A stretch of DNA of 64,000 bases from the NCBI GenBank assembly GCA_949130485.1, contig OX422197.1:8549712-8613711 (forward strand), read 5' to 3'. Positions 1 to 16,588 of the stretch are shown here, in pieces. Within the stretch, counting starts at the first letter, position 1. Each line of letters begins with the position of its first letter. The position numbers and the translations under genes are program-made. The notes below the pieces were generated by a model, which saw nothing but the letters and a program-made list of their open reading frames with translations, did no database searches and was not told the DNA's origin. This DNA is from Agelas oroides (lineage: Eukaryota; Porifera; Demospongiae; Agelasida; Agelasidae).

Positions 1-6740
<6,740 letters not shown>

Positions 6741-6759
6741 AGCCGGCTGCTTGCTGCAG

Positions 6760-6767
6760 TGACGTCA
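6760..6767. promoter_or_regulatory. CRE-like TGACGTCA upstream of GPSM2
   Basis: A perfect palindromic TGACGTCA lies 20 bp upstream of the GPSM2 ATG (6740, minus strand). It matches the CREB/ATF consensus. The same octamer occurs in the TM2D2/XRCC4 divergent promoter at 54222-54229. Function is inferred from position only. Confidence 0.45.
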
Positions 6768-7252
6768 CGAAATAAGAGTACCTCCACGCACAGACCACTT
6801 TCACACTTAGTGTGTCGTTCCGCGAAGCTTTTTATGCTAGCTGCTTGGTATTTATTGATTTTCACTTGTCAACTACCTCAATTTGCACATGCAACACAAG
6901 CATGGGTCAAATTTAATACCCCCCCCAGTATGGAGTTCTGTGACCAGGCATGGCAAACCTGAAATTACTGCATTCTATAAATTGAATGGTATCAATAAAT
7001 CTTGCATGTAAACATCCTCCTTCCTCATGACGCATGCAAGGGTTGACATTTGAAGCCAGATATCAATACACCTAGGAGGTATGCAACATTTATGCTCATA
7101 AGCTTGTGTGCAGACCATTGCAAATGAATAACTGGTTGTACAAAAGACCACACACTCAGACCAAAATGAATAGTTCTGCATGCACCATTATGCAATATAA
7201 CAGTAGGAGACATTGTAGTGGGAAGATGACAAAAAGGTATGTACTGTGCCTG

Positions 7253-8743
7253 TCATGATGTTGTGAGCTTGCAATACAGTCCATTGACTGTCCTGTGCTG
7301 GGGAAGTGAGCACAGTTGGCCGGCAGCCAGTGCAAACCCACTGTCTGTCCTCACCAGTGCAAAGGCCTCTGCAAGGAGGATGAGGTCCACCCACATTGAC
7401 AGGGTGCCCTCGGTCTCATTCTGCAGCAGATCATGGGGAAACTTCTCCATGCGATCAATGTGCAGTAGAGTGTTGTCCAGGGAGCGAAACCGGCCCCCAT
7501 ACTTAGTCACAGCTAAGTGTTTAACAAGAGTAGAGTCTGTTGCAAGGAAGAGGAGACTTGAGGGACCCAGCCAGTGATTGGCAGCAGTCACAGCACACTT
7601 CAGAATCTCCTCCCAGTCAGCAGGGTTTCTGATCAGTTTTGGGTGTTTCACAGACTCTTGCTGGGACAACCCTGCAAAACCTGTCCGTATGTGCACACCA
7701 GTATAGTTCTGTCTCTCCAGACCCAGCGTCTCCCGGGCGATACCCACCTCCACTAGCAGCTGGCTTGTGATCTGAAACAGGTACCTAAATACAATGCCAA
7801 CAATGTTATCCAAGTCCTCAGGGGAGAGAGAGGCCAGTCCCATTTGCTGCAGCCCGTCAGCGATCCACTGCTGATTAGCACATTTGGTTTTATTCAGAAG
7901 TGCACTGGGCTCCAGATTCGTTGTAAAGACTACTTTGGCAGGCTGGAGGCTGCTGATGATATTAAGAGTCTCGTTCAGATCTTCCAGTTCCAAGTCAACT
8001 CCAATGCCACCCAGAACACTAAACATGTGCAGAGAAACCATCTCACTTTCATAATAAGCACTGTAGTTTGTGCTATCATCGTCATCACCATCATCAGGAT
8101 AGTACATGTACTGGAGGACTGGGTCCCACAAGTCTGGGTCAGTGTCCCAGTTAATGATGTTTGGCCTGAGGTAAACCTGTTCTCCTGACCCCCAGCTGAG
8201 GAGCAGTATGCGCTTGCTGAACATGGCCAGCAGCAAGGAGTAGGTAATGCCCTTCAGTCTGTCAGCCAGGCCTCCACAGTAATTAGACATGTCACACCTC
8301 CATACCAGGACACGCTGGTTGTCCCCCCCAACACCCCACTTGTGGAAGACAGTATAATCACCCAAACTCTGAAGAAACTTGTCATACTTGTTCAGAAACA
8401 GACCCTTGTGCCCAGGATGGCAGGCTAGGGGGAGCAACTGCAGGTCTGTCCTGAACGTAGACCCACTGGCACCAAAGCTGGAAACATCCTTATCACGGCT
8501 CAACACTCGTTTTAATACAGCTGAGTTCAATTTTAGCCGTAGACGTTCTCCACCAATGAATGCCTCCCCGTACAACCGCCATGCTACCCGCCTCTCCACC
8601 AGTGTACCCTCCTCCCTCGGCCAGATCAACTGTCCCGTCATCCACCCCAGGGACACTCCGACCACTGTCAGACACAAGGAGTACAGCAGCCTCAGATTCA
8701 GCACACTCTTTCCCGTCACACGATGCGAGCGGGAAATCCTCAT
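7253..8743 (-). CDS. Fucosyltransferase-superfamily-like type II membrane protein, intronless
   Basis: Single open frame of 496 aa. I start at the ATG at 8743; the two codons before it are GTG. An N-terminal hydrophobic segment (about residues 15-40) after a basic head suggests a type II signal anchor, as in Golgi glycosyltransferases. The central CGGLADRLKGITYSLLLAMF resembles the G-L-(A/G)-D/N-R loop of GT-B fucosyltransferases. Later TGVHIRTG resembles the H-x-R nucleotide-sugar motif, followed by FLATDS and RTDSGFALAAGQLC near the C terminus, the order seen in O-, alpha-1,2- and alpha-1,6-fucosyltransferase folds. I cannot assign the acceptor or GT family. An acidic Asp-rich stretch follows YYPDDGDDDD. 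The gene has no introns, unlike most neighbours. It lies in tandem between ZZZ3 and GPSM2. Confidence 0.6.
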   Translation of the reverse strand: MRISRSHRVTGKSVLNLRLLYSLCLTVVGVSLGWMTGQLIWPREEGTLVERRVAWRLYGEAFIGGERLRLKLNSAVLKRVLSRDKDVSSFGASGSTFRTDLQLLPLACHPGHKGLFLNKYDKFLQSLGDYTVFHKWGVGGDNQRVLVWRCDMSNYCGGLADRLKGITYSLLLAMFSKRILLLSWGSGEQVYLRPNIINWDTDPDLWDPVLQYMYYPDDGDDDDSTNYSAYYESEMVSLHMFSVLGGIGVDLELEDLNETLNIISSLQPAKVVFTTNLEPSALLNKTKCANQQWIADGLQQMGLASLSPEDLDNIVGIVFRYLFQITSQLLVEVGIARETLGLERQNYTGVHIRTGFAGLSQQESVKHPKLIRNPADWEEILKCAVTAANHWLGPSSLLFLATDSTLVKHLAVTKYGGRFRSLDNTLLHIDRMEKFPHDLLQNETEGTLSMWVDLILLAEAFALVRTDSGFALAAGQLCSLPQHRTVNGLYCKLTTS

Positions 8744-8979
8744 CACCACCAGTTACAAGCATGCACTTACTCTTTAGCAGAAACCTTACAAGTCGAGTTT
8801 CCGCCCCCCACGGACGGTTACTCTCCTTCTGTAAACGAGCCAGCCCACTTTTCAATCCTCTCAAGTGGTTGAGCCTTCCAACTCCATTTGTTCAACATAT
8901 ACCAATAAGCATTTAGTTTATAAAATAGGATATTTATACAACAATTTTATTGTGAAAGACAAAATGTTGGCTCAATCTG

Positions 8980-11436
8980 TCATGATGCTGGGTAGAAATT
9001 TGGGTCAAGGTAATTGTAGTCAGTGTGTGTGGTATGAGGGGTGAACTGGGTATAGTCTTTGTCAGTGTAGCAGCCGTGGGGGGAGGAGAGCAGCCGCATG
9101 TCGTGGGAGGGGGAGTGGCACCCACCACGATAGTTACTGGGTGAGGGAGAGGGGGGGGGGGGGGGGGGAGTGAGGTACAGTGTCAACAGGAGAATCTTCG
9201 AATAACAAGTTTTTTAATTATCAGACTCAGCAGAAATCAATTACTATCTCATAATCTTCATCAGGCACACAAAAAAATGATGACAACTACGAGGTGGTGT
9301 GGCTTGCGAGACTAGACAACTACTAAAAGTAGTCTGGTGAAAGTCTGCATGCTTGTAAGCAAACCATGTGAGTGTACCTGTTGACGCAGGTGGTACAAAG
9401 CTGGGTTGGTGTATCCTCAGGGCACTCGGAACACTGCCAGTAGCCCTCCACAACCGCTGAACCACAGCTAACACACTTGAAAGAAGATAAGTAGCCTCAT
9501 ATCTAGGCACTGTCAGACCTTTGCCCAATTGTGTCTGGTAACATGCTGAGTACCTTTGGAGCCTGCACAGACATGGAGGAGCCTTCACTACCAGTCAGTG
9601 AGGTCTCAGCCAGGGCCAGTTCTGATAGACCACTGTCCTCGTCCTGTGCATACAGGTGAGCATACAGCTCACAGTTTCAGTGCACAACACTATAACCCCA
9701 TACTTACCGAGGAGTCCTCATCAATGGTACTCTCCCAGCTGTTACCAGGGGTGCTCCCCTCATCTGTCATGTACACATGAGGAGTGAGTGAAGAGAAGAA
9801 GGTCGACGGCTTGTTCAGTCGCTTGCTGCGACCAGGCTGGCGAAGGGGGGGGGAGGGGAGGTGATGTATGACTTTTCCTGCAGTACCATTGCAGACAGTA
9901 GGCTACATGGTCAGACTGTACGTCTTTCTTTGCCAGACAATCAAACCTTTCTACTGCGAGAAAACTTGGCAACGTTGGGTGTTCTTCCCGGTACTGGCAG
10001 TCCAGCATTAGCCAGCTTGATAAAGTACTTCTGCACGTGGCTTGCAACCTGGGTAAAGAAAGTGAGGCATGCACAGAGTTCTATGGTAATTTCTCCACCG
10101 GATACACCACCACCTGTTGCGTTGTCCTGGTGCCAAGAGCATTGGCAATCTTCTCAAACCGCCTCCTCTCTATTGCCTCCGGAGGATGAATGCGAAGCAG
10201 CTCCTCAAACCGAGCCTGCAACAAGAGGCACATAACTTGTGAAAGAAGTGACGTCAATAATTGGCAAGTTGGTTTCACCTGTTCTTCTGGTGTCCAGGGT
10301 TGTCGGTAGGTAGGTGGCTTGTCCACCTCCTTTGCTGGCTCCTTCATCTTGTTAAAGCCCTGTACGTGTGCACACAATACACACTATCTCATAAGATTCC
10401 CTCCCTCTTCCACTCTCCTCTCTCCCCCCCTCCACTCCCCTCTTTTACCATATCTCACATCCTCCCTCCCTTCACCCTCTCCTCCCCTCTCTCTCCTCCC
10501 CTCCCTCCCTCTCCTCCCTCTCCTCCCCTCCACCCTCTCCTCCCCTCCCTCCCTCTCCTCCCCTCCCTCCCTCTCCTCCCCTCCCTCCCTCTCCTCCCCT
10601 CCCTCCCTCTCCTCCCCTCCCTCCCTCTCCTCCCTCTCCTCCCCTCCCTCTCCTCCCCTCCCTCCCCTCCACCCTCTCCTCCCCTCCATTCTCCTCTCTC
10701 AAAAAAACTCACCAACTTCCAAGATTCGTGAGGTTTGGTAGCCTGCTTTCGTGTGTGCATGTAAATAGTAGATCGCTGTTTCGCTACTTTCTGCAAACTG
10801 TCAATATAACCTTTCCAGTTGATTTCAGGCAGCTCGGCAACCTTCTGGTGAGTGGGAAGGGGCTCAAAAGTCTGTGTAACATAATGAGGGAAGATGTGAG
10901 ATGTGAGGTTACTACATCAAACAATACCCATTCTACGTCACCCCTCCTATCTAGCTTCCTGGCTTACTCCATTCCTCAGTGCCTCCACAAAGCCGAGAGG
11001 ATCCTTTTCTGCCTTGGTCTGGGCTTGAAGTAAAGCTTCCAAGTCCTAGACATACACAACAAAACAAGATCAACAACTTCTAGTACATGAAATGTATCCC
11101 ATCATCTCGATTGTAGCAACATGTTTGAAGTGAGTTGACCAACCTGTATTGCTTGCACCTTCTGAGCTTCGAGGGTAGCCAGGGTCTTCAGCAGTTTATG
11201 GTAACTGAAGAAGGGTCAGATGGTAAACAACTTAGCTCACTTCGCCAGGGTTACGACTCAGCAAGCCATCAGTCTCACTCGGGATTGTTCTTTAGAGCCA
11301 GGATGTCCGATTCAAAGCAGAACCTCTGCTGGCTCACTGGAGGTAGATCAGCTGCTTCAGTCTCTCCCTCTGGGATCTCCTGGCTACTAGGGATGGCGCC
11401 ACTGGAGCACGCCCCCTCCTCCTCCTTCTCCGCCAT
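8980..11436 (-). CDS. ZZZ3: ZZZ3, SANT and ZZ zinc-finger subunit of the ATAC acetyltransferase complex
   Basis: Eleven exons give 404 aa: 11279-11436, 11144-11204, 10968-11045, 10713-10871, 10279-10359, 10114-10215, 9947-10048, 9708-9836, 9554-9643, 9378-9475, 8980-9136. Phases agree throughout. Domains: N-terminal helical part (DLEALLQAQ...[10 protein letters not shown]), the VAELPEINW motif, a SANT/Myb domain (QPWTPEEQ to [13 protein letters not shown], then [10 protein letters not shown]), an acidic linker, and a ZZ finger (CVSC...GYWQCSECP...LCTTC) that in the human protein reads acetyl-lysine. The C terminus [12 protein letters not shown] closely matches vertebrate ZZZ3. It is much shorter than human ZZZ3 (about 900 aa) because the long N-terminal region is absent. 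Head to head with the amidase gene. Confidence 0.95.
9148..9171. repeat. G-rich tract in the last ZZZ3 intron
   Basis: A run of G with one A, just upstream (in transcript terms) of the last ZZZ3 exon at 9136. On the transcribed strand it is a C-run forming part of the polypyrimidine tract before the acceptor. Confidence 0.8.
10391..10695. repeat. CTCCCT low-complexity tract in ZZZ3 intron 4
   Basis: About 300 bp of CTCTCCTCCCCTCCCT-type repeats on the plus strand, so the ZZZ3 transcript carries a GA-rich purine tract. It starts roughly 20 bp after the donor at 10712 (GTGAGT). Confidence 0.95.
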
Positions 11437-11493
11437 ACCACCACACCACGTGGGTACTTTACGGAGCCTTATACGGAAATTTCCGGAAACATA
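11437..11493. promoter_or_regulatory. 57-bp bidirectional promoter of ZZZ3 and the amidase gene
   Basis: Only 57 bp separate the two outward-facing start codons. The interval contains an E-box CACGTG (11447-11452) and the palindrome TTCCGGAA (11481-11488), an ETS-like core on both strands. 5' UTRs must be very short or overlap. The element is inferred from gene orientation and motifs. Confidence 0.7.
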
Positions 11494-13359
11494 ATGTCGC
11501 TGGTGTGGGTGACTGTAGCGGTGGTTCTGGCGGCTCTCCTGCGGTTTCTCCTGACGAGGACGCGCGTGAACCGTGGAGGAAGATGCCCAGGCGAGATACG
11601 GCCGCCCATCCGAGCGATCCTGGAGGAGCCCGCGAAGGTCGAGTACGATCTGAAGAACATGCACGCCCCGAAGCTAACGGGCAAGGCATTCCAGTTCATG
11701 ATATGGCTCGCGTACACCCGTCTCGGCCGCATGCTACTCATCCCGGCCATAAAGCGAAGCAGTAACCTGGATCGCATGGGAGGTGTGTACCTGCCTGAAC
11801 CCCCTACCCTGTACCCGACTCCGCCCACTCCTCCCGTGAAGGAGGACTTCACAGCTCCCAACCGGGAGGTCATCCAGAGATTGCTGGAGAACGACATGGA
11901 GCATAAGTCATCTCATTTCCGATTTCCAACTGTCGCTGACTACATTCAAGCATTCCGGTCTAATGCATGCACTCCATCGGATATTGCAGAAGCAGCCCTC
12001 AATGCGATTGCTGACTCCAACAAGGCAAACCCTCCACTGCGTGCTATAGTCGACTACAGTCGTGATGTGGTGATGGCAATGGCTGATGCCTCTTCTGAGA
12101 GATGGAAGATGGGGAAAACCCTCTCACCTTTAGATGGGGTACCAGTTGCTATAAAGGGGGAGTATCGAGTTGAGCCATACGAATTCCGAAGTGGGTCAGT
12201 GTTTGCCCCCAAACTTGCTACCGGCGTGCCTGAGGCTGCTATTGCTCAGAAGCTAAAGGACGCAGGAGCAGTCATCATTGGGATTGCCAACCTCCATGAG
12301 TTTGGAACTGGGACTCTAGGCTCCAACCCAAACAAGCTTCACCTCACTGCACGCAACCCGTATAACACCGGACACTACCCAGGAGGCAGTTCGTCTGGCT
12401 CTGCAGTGAGTGTTGCAGCAGGGCTCTGTCCCATTGCAATTGGTAGTGATGGTGGAGGGTCCATTCGCATTCCTGCTGCGGTGTGTGGTGTCGTTGGTAT
12501 GAAGCCCACCAACCGTCTGGTTGATTCTTCCGGAGTCCTCCCTCTCGCCTACTCTGTGGCGGCCACCGGGCCTCTCTGTTCCTCTGTGTTGGACACTGCC
12601 ATTGCCTTTGATGTGATGGTAAAGGAGACAGATGGTGAGGAGAAACGAGCCTCTTTGGAAGGTCTCGGAGACACAGGTCTGGATGGGGTGACGATTGGAG
12701 TCTACTGGAAATATTTTGAGCATGCTGACTCTGAGATTGTCCAGAAGTGCAAGGCAGCCGTGGCTCAGCTACAGTCTCTCGGAGCCTCCGTGGTAGAGAT
12801 CTGTATCCCAGAACTGGAGGACATTCGCGTCGCTCATGCTGTCACCATCATGTCTGAGTTTGGAAATAGCCTGGCCATTGATTGTGACAAGCACTTTAGT
12901 GAAATAAACCTTGAAACGCTCTTGGTTCTGGCTGCAGGCTACTCCAACTCGGCCTTAGAGTATGTGAATGCTCAGAAGCAGCGTACCCGTGCTATCGAAA
13001 TCCTGAAATATCTCTTTGAAGAGCAGAAGATTGATATCATTGTAACCCCAGCCATGGCATGCCCTGCCCCCCATATCCCACCAGATGCAATCCCAATGGG
13101 AATATCTGATGCTGTCTCTTCTGCCAGGCTGATGCGCTATGCCTTCCTTGCCAACCTGACTGGTATCCCAGGTCTCGTGCTCCCGGTGGGGTACACTACA
13201 GAAGGGCTGCCAGTTAGTCTGCAGTTGATGGGACAGTGGTACCAGGAGAGAATGCTACTGAAAGTGGGCTGGGCCCTGGAGAACAGCCAGGCCTTCCCAC
13301 TGCAGAGGCCCCAGGTGTTTTATGACCTCCTGGAGACAGCCTCTACACTTAACACTTAA
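11494..13359 (+). CDS. Amidase-signature serine hydrolase, FAAH2/amidase-like, intronless
   Basis: 621 aa in one exon. Amidase-signature enzymes hydrolyse amide bonds with a Ser-cisSer-Lys triad. Here Lys221 lies in PVAIKGE, the cis-Ser in PGGSSSGSA (Ser299) and the nucleophile in GSDGGGSIRIPAA (Ser323). The Ser-Ser spacing of 24 equals that of FAAH Ser217/Ser241. Residues 4-20 form an N-terminal membrane helix and residues 30-115 precede the catalytic core, an arrangement like FAAH2 and related membrane amidases. The substrate (fatty acid amides or other) cannot be read from sequence. The gene has no introns, while its divergent partner ZZZ3 has ten. A retrocopy or old transfer is possible, but codon use and the 3' region look local. 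ATG at 11494; no better upstream start is visible. Confidence 0.88.
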   Translation: MSLVWVTVAVVLAALLRFLLTRTRVNRGGRCPGEIRPPIRAILEEPAKVEYDLKNMHAPKLTGKAFQFMIWLAYTRLGRMLLIPAIKRSSNLDRMGGVYLPEPPTLYPTPPTPPVKEDFTAPNREVIQRLLENDMEHKSSHFRFPTVADYIQAFRSNACTPSDIAEAALNAIADSNKANPPLRAIVDYSRDVVMAMADASSERWKMGKTLSPLDGVPVAIKGEYRVEPYEFRSGSVFAPKLATGVPEAAIAQKLKDAGAVIIGIANLHEFGTGTLGSNPNKLHLTARNPYNTGHYPGGSSSGSAVSVAAGLCPIAIGSDGGGSIRIPAAVCGVVGMKPTNRLVDSSGVLPLAYSVAATGPLCSSVLDTAIAFDVMVKETDGEEKRASLEGLGDTGLDGVTIGVYWKYFEHADSEIVQKCKAAVAQLQSLGASVVEICIPELEDIRVAHAVTIMSEFGNSLAIDCDKHFSEINLETLLVLAAGYSNSALEYVNAQKQRTRAIEILKYLFEEQKIDIIVTPAMACPAPHIPPDAIPMGISDAVSSARLMRYAFLANLTGIPGLVLPVGYTTEGLPVSLQLMGQWYQERMLLKVGWALENSQAFPLQRPQVFYDLLETASTLNT

Positions 13360-13389
13360 TTTGAGTTTATGATTTGCCATTACCAAGAC

Positions 13390-13720
13390 CTTACCTTGTA
13401 TTGTGGATCTGTGACTTAAACTGTAGTTTGATAACTCTTGTATGAACTGTCCACCTTGTGTTGTGGATCTTACCTTGTATTGTGGATCTGTGACTTAAAC
13501 TGTAGTTTGATAACTCTTGTATGAACTGTCCACCTTGTGTTGTGGATCTTACCCTGTATTGTGGATCTGTGACTTAAACTGTAGTTTGATAACTCTTGTA
13601 TGAACTGTCCACCTTGTATTGTGGACCTTACCTTGTATTGTGGATCTGTGACTTAAACTGTAATTTGATAACTCTTGTATGAACTGTCCACCTTGTGTTG
13701 TGTAGTTTGATAACTCCATA
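13390..13720. repeat. 79-bp tandem repeat 3' of the amidase gene
   Basis: Just over four copies of a 79-bp unit starting CTTACCTTGTATTGTGGATC. Unit starts at 13390, 13469, 13548 and 13627 are exactly 79 bp apart with few mismatches. It begins 31 bp after the amidase stop, so it probably lies in the 3' UTR. Confidence 0.95.
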
Positions 13721-13849
13721 GATATGACTGCAGATCATGAACACAGGGGCGCATGCCCTCCCTAGAAGATGTTCTGTATTTGCTGGTGTGCCCTGCTATA
13801 TACTTGAAGTTTGTTGTCTGTCTATATCTGCCTATGCAACAGCAATGAA

Positions 13850-14215
13850 GGTGTAGTTTATGCAGAGGTACTGGGACCTTGGCAAGAATTCAAAGTGAGG
13901 TCTTAATGCACTGAACTGCTGTACAAAAGAGATGCATTTAATATGCAGAGTCCCCAGATGTTTTTTTTTTTGACTTCCTGGAGACAGCCTCAACACACAA
14001 CACTTAATTTGACCTTACCAAGTTTGAGGTCTGGCATTCCTTTTACCCTTGAAGACGTCCCCACTATATCTGTTGTCTTCAATTCCCAGAAAAATGGCAG
14101 TTTTAATGTGCAAGATTTGACTATGCAATAGCACTGAAGAAGAAAGGTATATACACCTTGGCAAGAACTGTTAATGCACCTAACTGCTGTACAAAAGATC
14201 TAGAGCATGCAGCAC
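13850..14215. pseudogene. Diverged duplicate of the amidase 3' end and flank
   Basis: Segment 13941-14005 repeats the last about 60 bases of the amidase gene with changes: CCCCAGATGTTT, CTTCCTGGAGACAGCCTC, AACACTTAATTTGA. A second flanking pair follows: CTTGGCAAGAATTC...CTGTACAAAAGAGATGCA (about 13876-13937) recurs as CTTGGCAAGAACTG...CTGTACAAAAGATCTAG (about 14157-14205). The reading frame is broken by a T-run. This is a decayed local duplication with no coding capacity. Confidence 0.75.
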
Positions 14216-14231
14216 TACACACTGTGTTCTG

Positions 14232-16371
14232 TCACTTGATCCCTGAGCTTCTCATTGTGGCAGCCCGGCATACCCCCTTGCCAGGCACCATAAGGGGAAT
14301 CCCCCTATAGCATGCCACACCTTCCTCGTTAGTGTGGAGTTCAGGCTGCACCGTTTCAAACACTTTTTTCTTAGGGTTCAGCACCGAATCTGGGGGACCT
14401 GCAGGGGAGAGAGAGACAGCAAACTGAGCAAGACGGTGACATCCCTGGCTGTGTTCCTCCTTTCCCCCTACGTATCCTAGTAGCTTTTTGTTGCTACAAA
14501 CCTCCCCAACCTGTGAATCCTTCACAAGAGATGCGTTCTCCAGGGATTGAGTCCAGGGGAGGGTCCAGGATTTCTACCTGCTCAGGAGAACTGGCACACA
14601 TTACCATTGCCTCTGAGATGATACCCCGCATCCTGTGTGAGAGTGTGAATGTGAGTGTGTGAGTGTGTGAAGAGTGAGTGTGTAAATGATGACCATGACC
14701 ATGACTGTGAGAGAGGAGAGAGAGTCTCACTTGACAGGTTTCAAGTTACAAAGCATCACAACCAGCCTGCCCTGCAAGGAAGAAAGCAATTTGGTGCATG
14801 TCAGGTGTCCCCCCTCACCCCCTCACCTCCTCATTCCCTCACATCCCCACCCCTCCCACCTACATACTTGCATTTCTTCCAAAGGAACATGTTTTGTCAG
14901 CCCACTGCACACATTACGAGGGTTCTCCTCACCGATGTCAACTGCAGGGAGTGAGGCAAGAAACTTTTCTGTCTGCAGCATGCAATGTACAGTAGCACTA
15001 AGGCCCAAGCTCCTCACCAGATACTGCACAATACAGTACAGGGGGAGGAGCTGGCTAAGGTAGCATCTGTCAGTTGTATGCACCTCTCACTGTATATTCT
15101 CCTCTCTTACCTTCCTCCACATACAAGGTGTCAGCGTCGGGATGCTTCCAAGCCTTGAGGATCCTGCCAATCCTGAAGTCCAGACGGGAGACATCCACTG
15201 CCTTCTCACCACCACCACCACCACCACCACCTGGAGAGCCATCGCCATGGCAACATCATCACCAGACTAGGACACTAACACCACATTAACAGAACCTCGA
15301 CTGGCTGTCTTCTCCTTTTTTTCTCGCCCCTTCTTCCCTTTCTCTGACTCTTTACCCCTCTCCTCCACTCTCTTTCCCTTGGGTGGTGGCTGCTCTGCCG
15401 GTTTGCTCAGTGGCTCTCTGGGTATGGCGGGTGGGGTAGCCACTGAAGAGGGTATGGTAACCTGTGCAACTGAAAAACACAAAAAAAACCCAGTTATTTC
15501 AAGGTCAACTGTCTATACTGACATTACAATCAGCTCCACAGGATATTCTGCACAGAAATATACTCTCTTAGACTCATCCACACACACTGATTCAGATTCC
15601 ACAAGTACAAGTGAAACACAGGTGTGTGCTGACTTACCTCCACCCCTGATTTCTAGAGTAACCAGTTTCATTTTCAGTCTCTCCACCTCCCCTCTCAGCT
15701 GACGGTTCTCACACTCTAAGTGCTCAGCCGCTGCCTAACAAACATGATAATGCACCTATCAATATGATGCCCCACTACCCCCCGTACAGGCAGATGGCGG
15801 GCAATATAGGGGCTTTGACCGAAGGAGGCTGCCCCTATAGTCGGGCATTTGATTACCTCTGAAGACATCTTGAATACGGCAATGGTCTCTGTATACTGCA
15901 CAGTTACACTGAGTGTGTCAAATCCCCAGTAATCCCCCACCTTCTGCAAGGGGATTTGATTATAGGGTATGTCCCGTATATTGGGGCAATTGATATTTAA
16001 ATTAGTCAAATCCCCACCTTACCCCACTATAGCCCGTACAGGGGGTAGTGGGGCGTAACATTGATAGGCGCATAATCACCATGCAGTACTGTTGTTCACT
16101 ATAAACAGCTTAAATCCACAGCAGAAAGGAAAACTCACTTTAACCGCTGCAGTGTCTGGTTCAGCTGCAGAAGGAAACATTAAAGTCAAACACGATGGCT
16201 GCTCTAGCCACCTCCCTCTCACATACGCTCCTAGCCTTCCAGACTGTCTCTCTCACCGGATTTCTTTCTCAACAGCTCTACGTAGTTCCTGAGTTGTTGG
16301 AGAGCGGTTTCCGCCTCTCTGGCTCTTGTCTCGAGCCGCACGACACGCTCCCTTTCAACAGGTACCGCCAT
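14232..16371 (-). CDS. AIMP1: AIMP1, tRNA-binding component of the multi-aminoacyl-tRNA synthetase complex (EMAP II precursor)
   Basis: Nine exons with matching phases give 311 aa (human 312): 16257-16371, 16139-16164, 15638-15734, 15296-15469, 15111-15230, 14868-14941, 14731-14771, 14511-14632, 14232-14398. The N terminus is a coiled coil ([32 protein letters not shown]). A basic [11 protein letters not shown] linker follows, then a glycine run encoded by a GGT repeat. The EMAPII/OB-fold tRNA-binding domain runs from [14 protein letters not shown] through [20 protein letters not shown] [33 protein letters not shown] and [13 protein letters not shown], to [16 protein letters not shown] and the C-terminal TMRSSGIK. 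The family binds tRNA and scaffolds arginyl- and glutaminyl-tRNA synthetases. Head to head with TSC1. Confidence 0.96.
15746..16077. mobile_element. TIR element (MITE) in AIMP1 intron 2
   Basis: About 332 bp bounded by inverted repeats of about 40 bp. Left GATAATGCACCTATCAAT and CCCCACTACCCCCCGTAC; the right end reads back as GATTATGCGCCTATCAAT and CCCCACTACCCCCTGTAC. The interior has shorter copies of TCAAATCCCC and no coding capacity. It fills most of the intron between the second and third AIMP1 exons. Confidence 0.85.
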
Positions 16372-16588
16372 TCCACGTGGAGGTCGAGTGGGCGGAGAGT
16401 AGCCTCGACCCCAGGTCCCGATTTTTCGGATCTGGGGACGAGGCGGCGAAGTAATTTCCGGAACGGGGACGGAACAATTTACGGCTGTAGCCCCCGAGAG
16501 TCTGTCTCTTGATAGAAACGGGCCCCGTTACATCGGCTCATGTGCAGATGAGATCAGCCGAGATAAAGGTCAGGAGTACTCGAGAGTG
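16372..16588. promoter_or_regulatory. 217-bp bidirectional promoter of AIMP1 and TSC1
   Basis: The interval between the two outward start codons holds CACGTG at 16374-16379 (E-box, directly upstream of the AIMP1 ATG) and TTCCGGAA at 16456-16463. These are the same two motifs as in the ZZZ3/amidase interval. No TATA box is evident. Function is inferred. Confidence 0.65.

Noticed and set aside
7253..8743. Starting the glycosyltransferase at 8749
   Set aside because: The two codons before 8743 are GTG; in an animal nuclear gene the ATG at 8743 is preferred.
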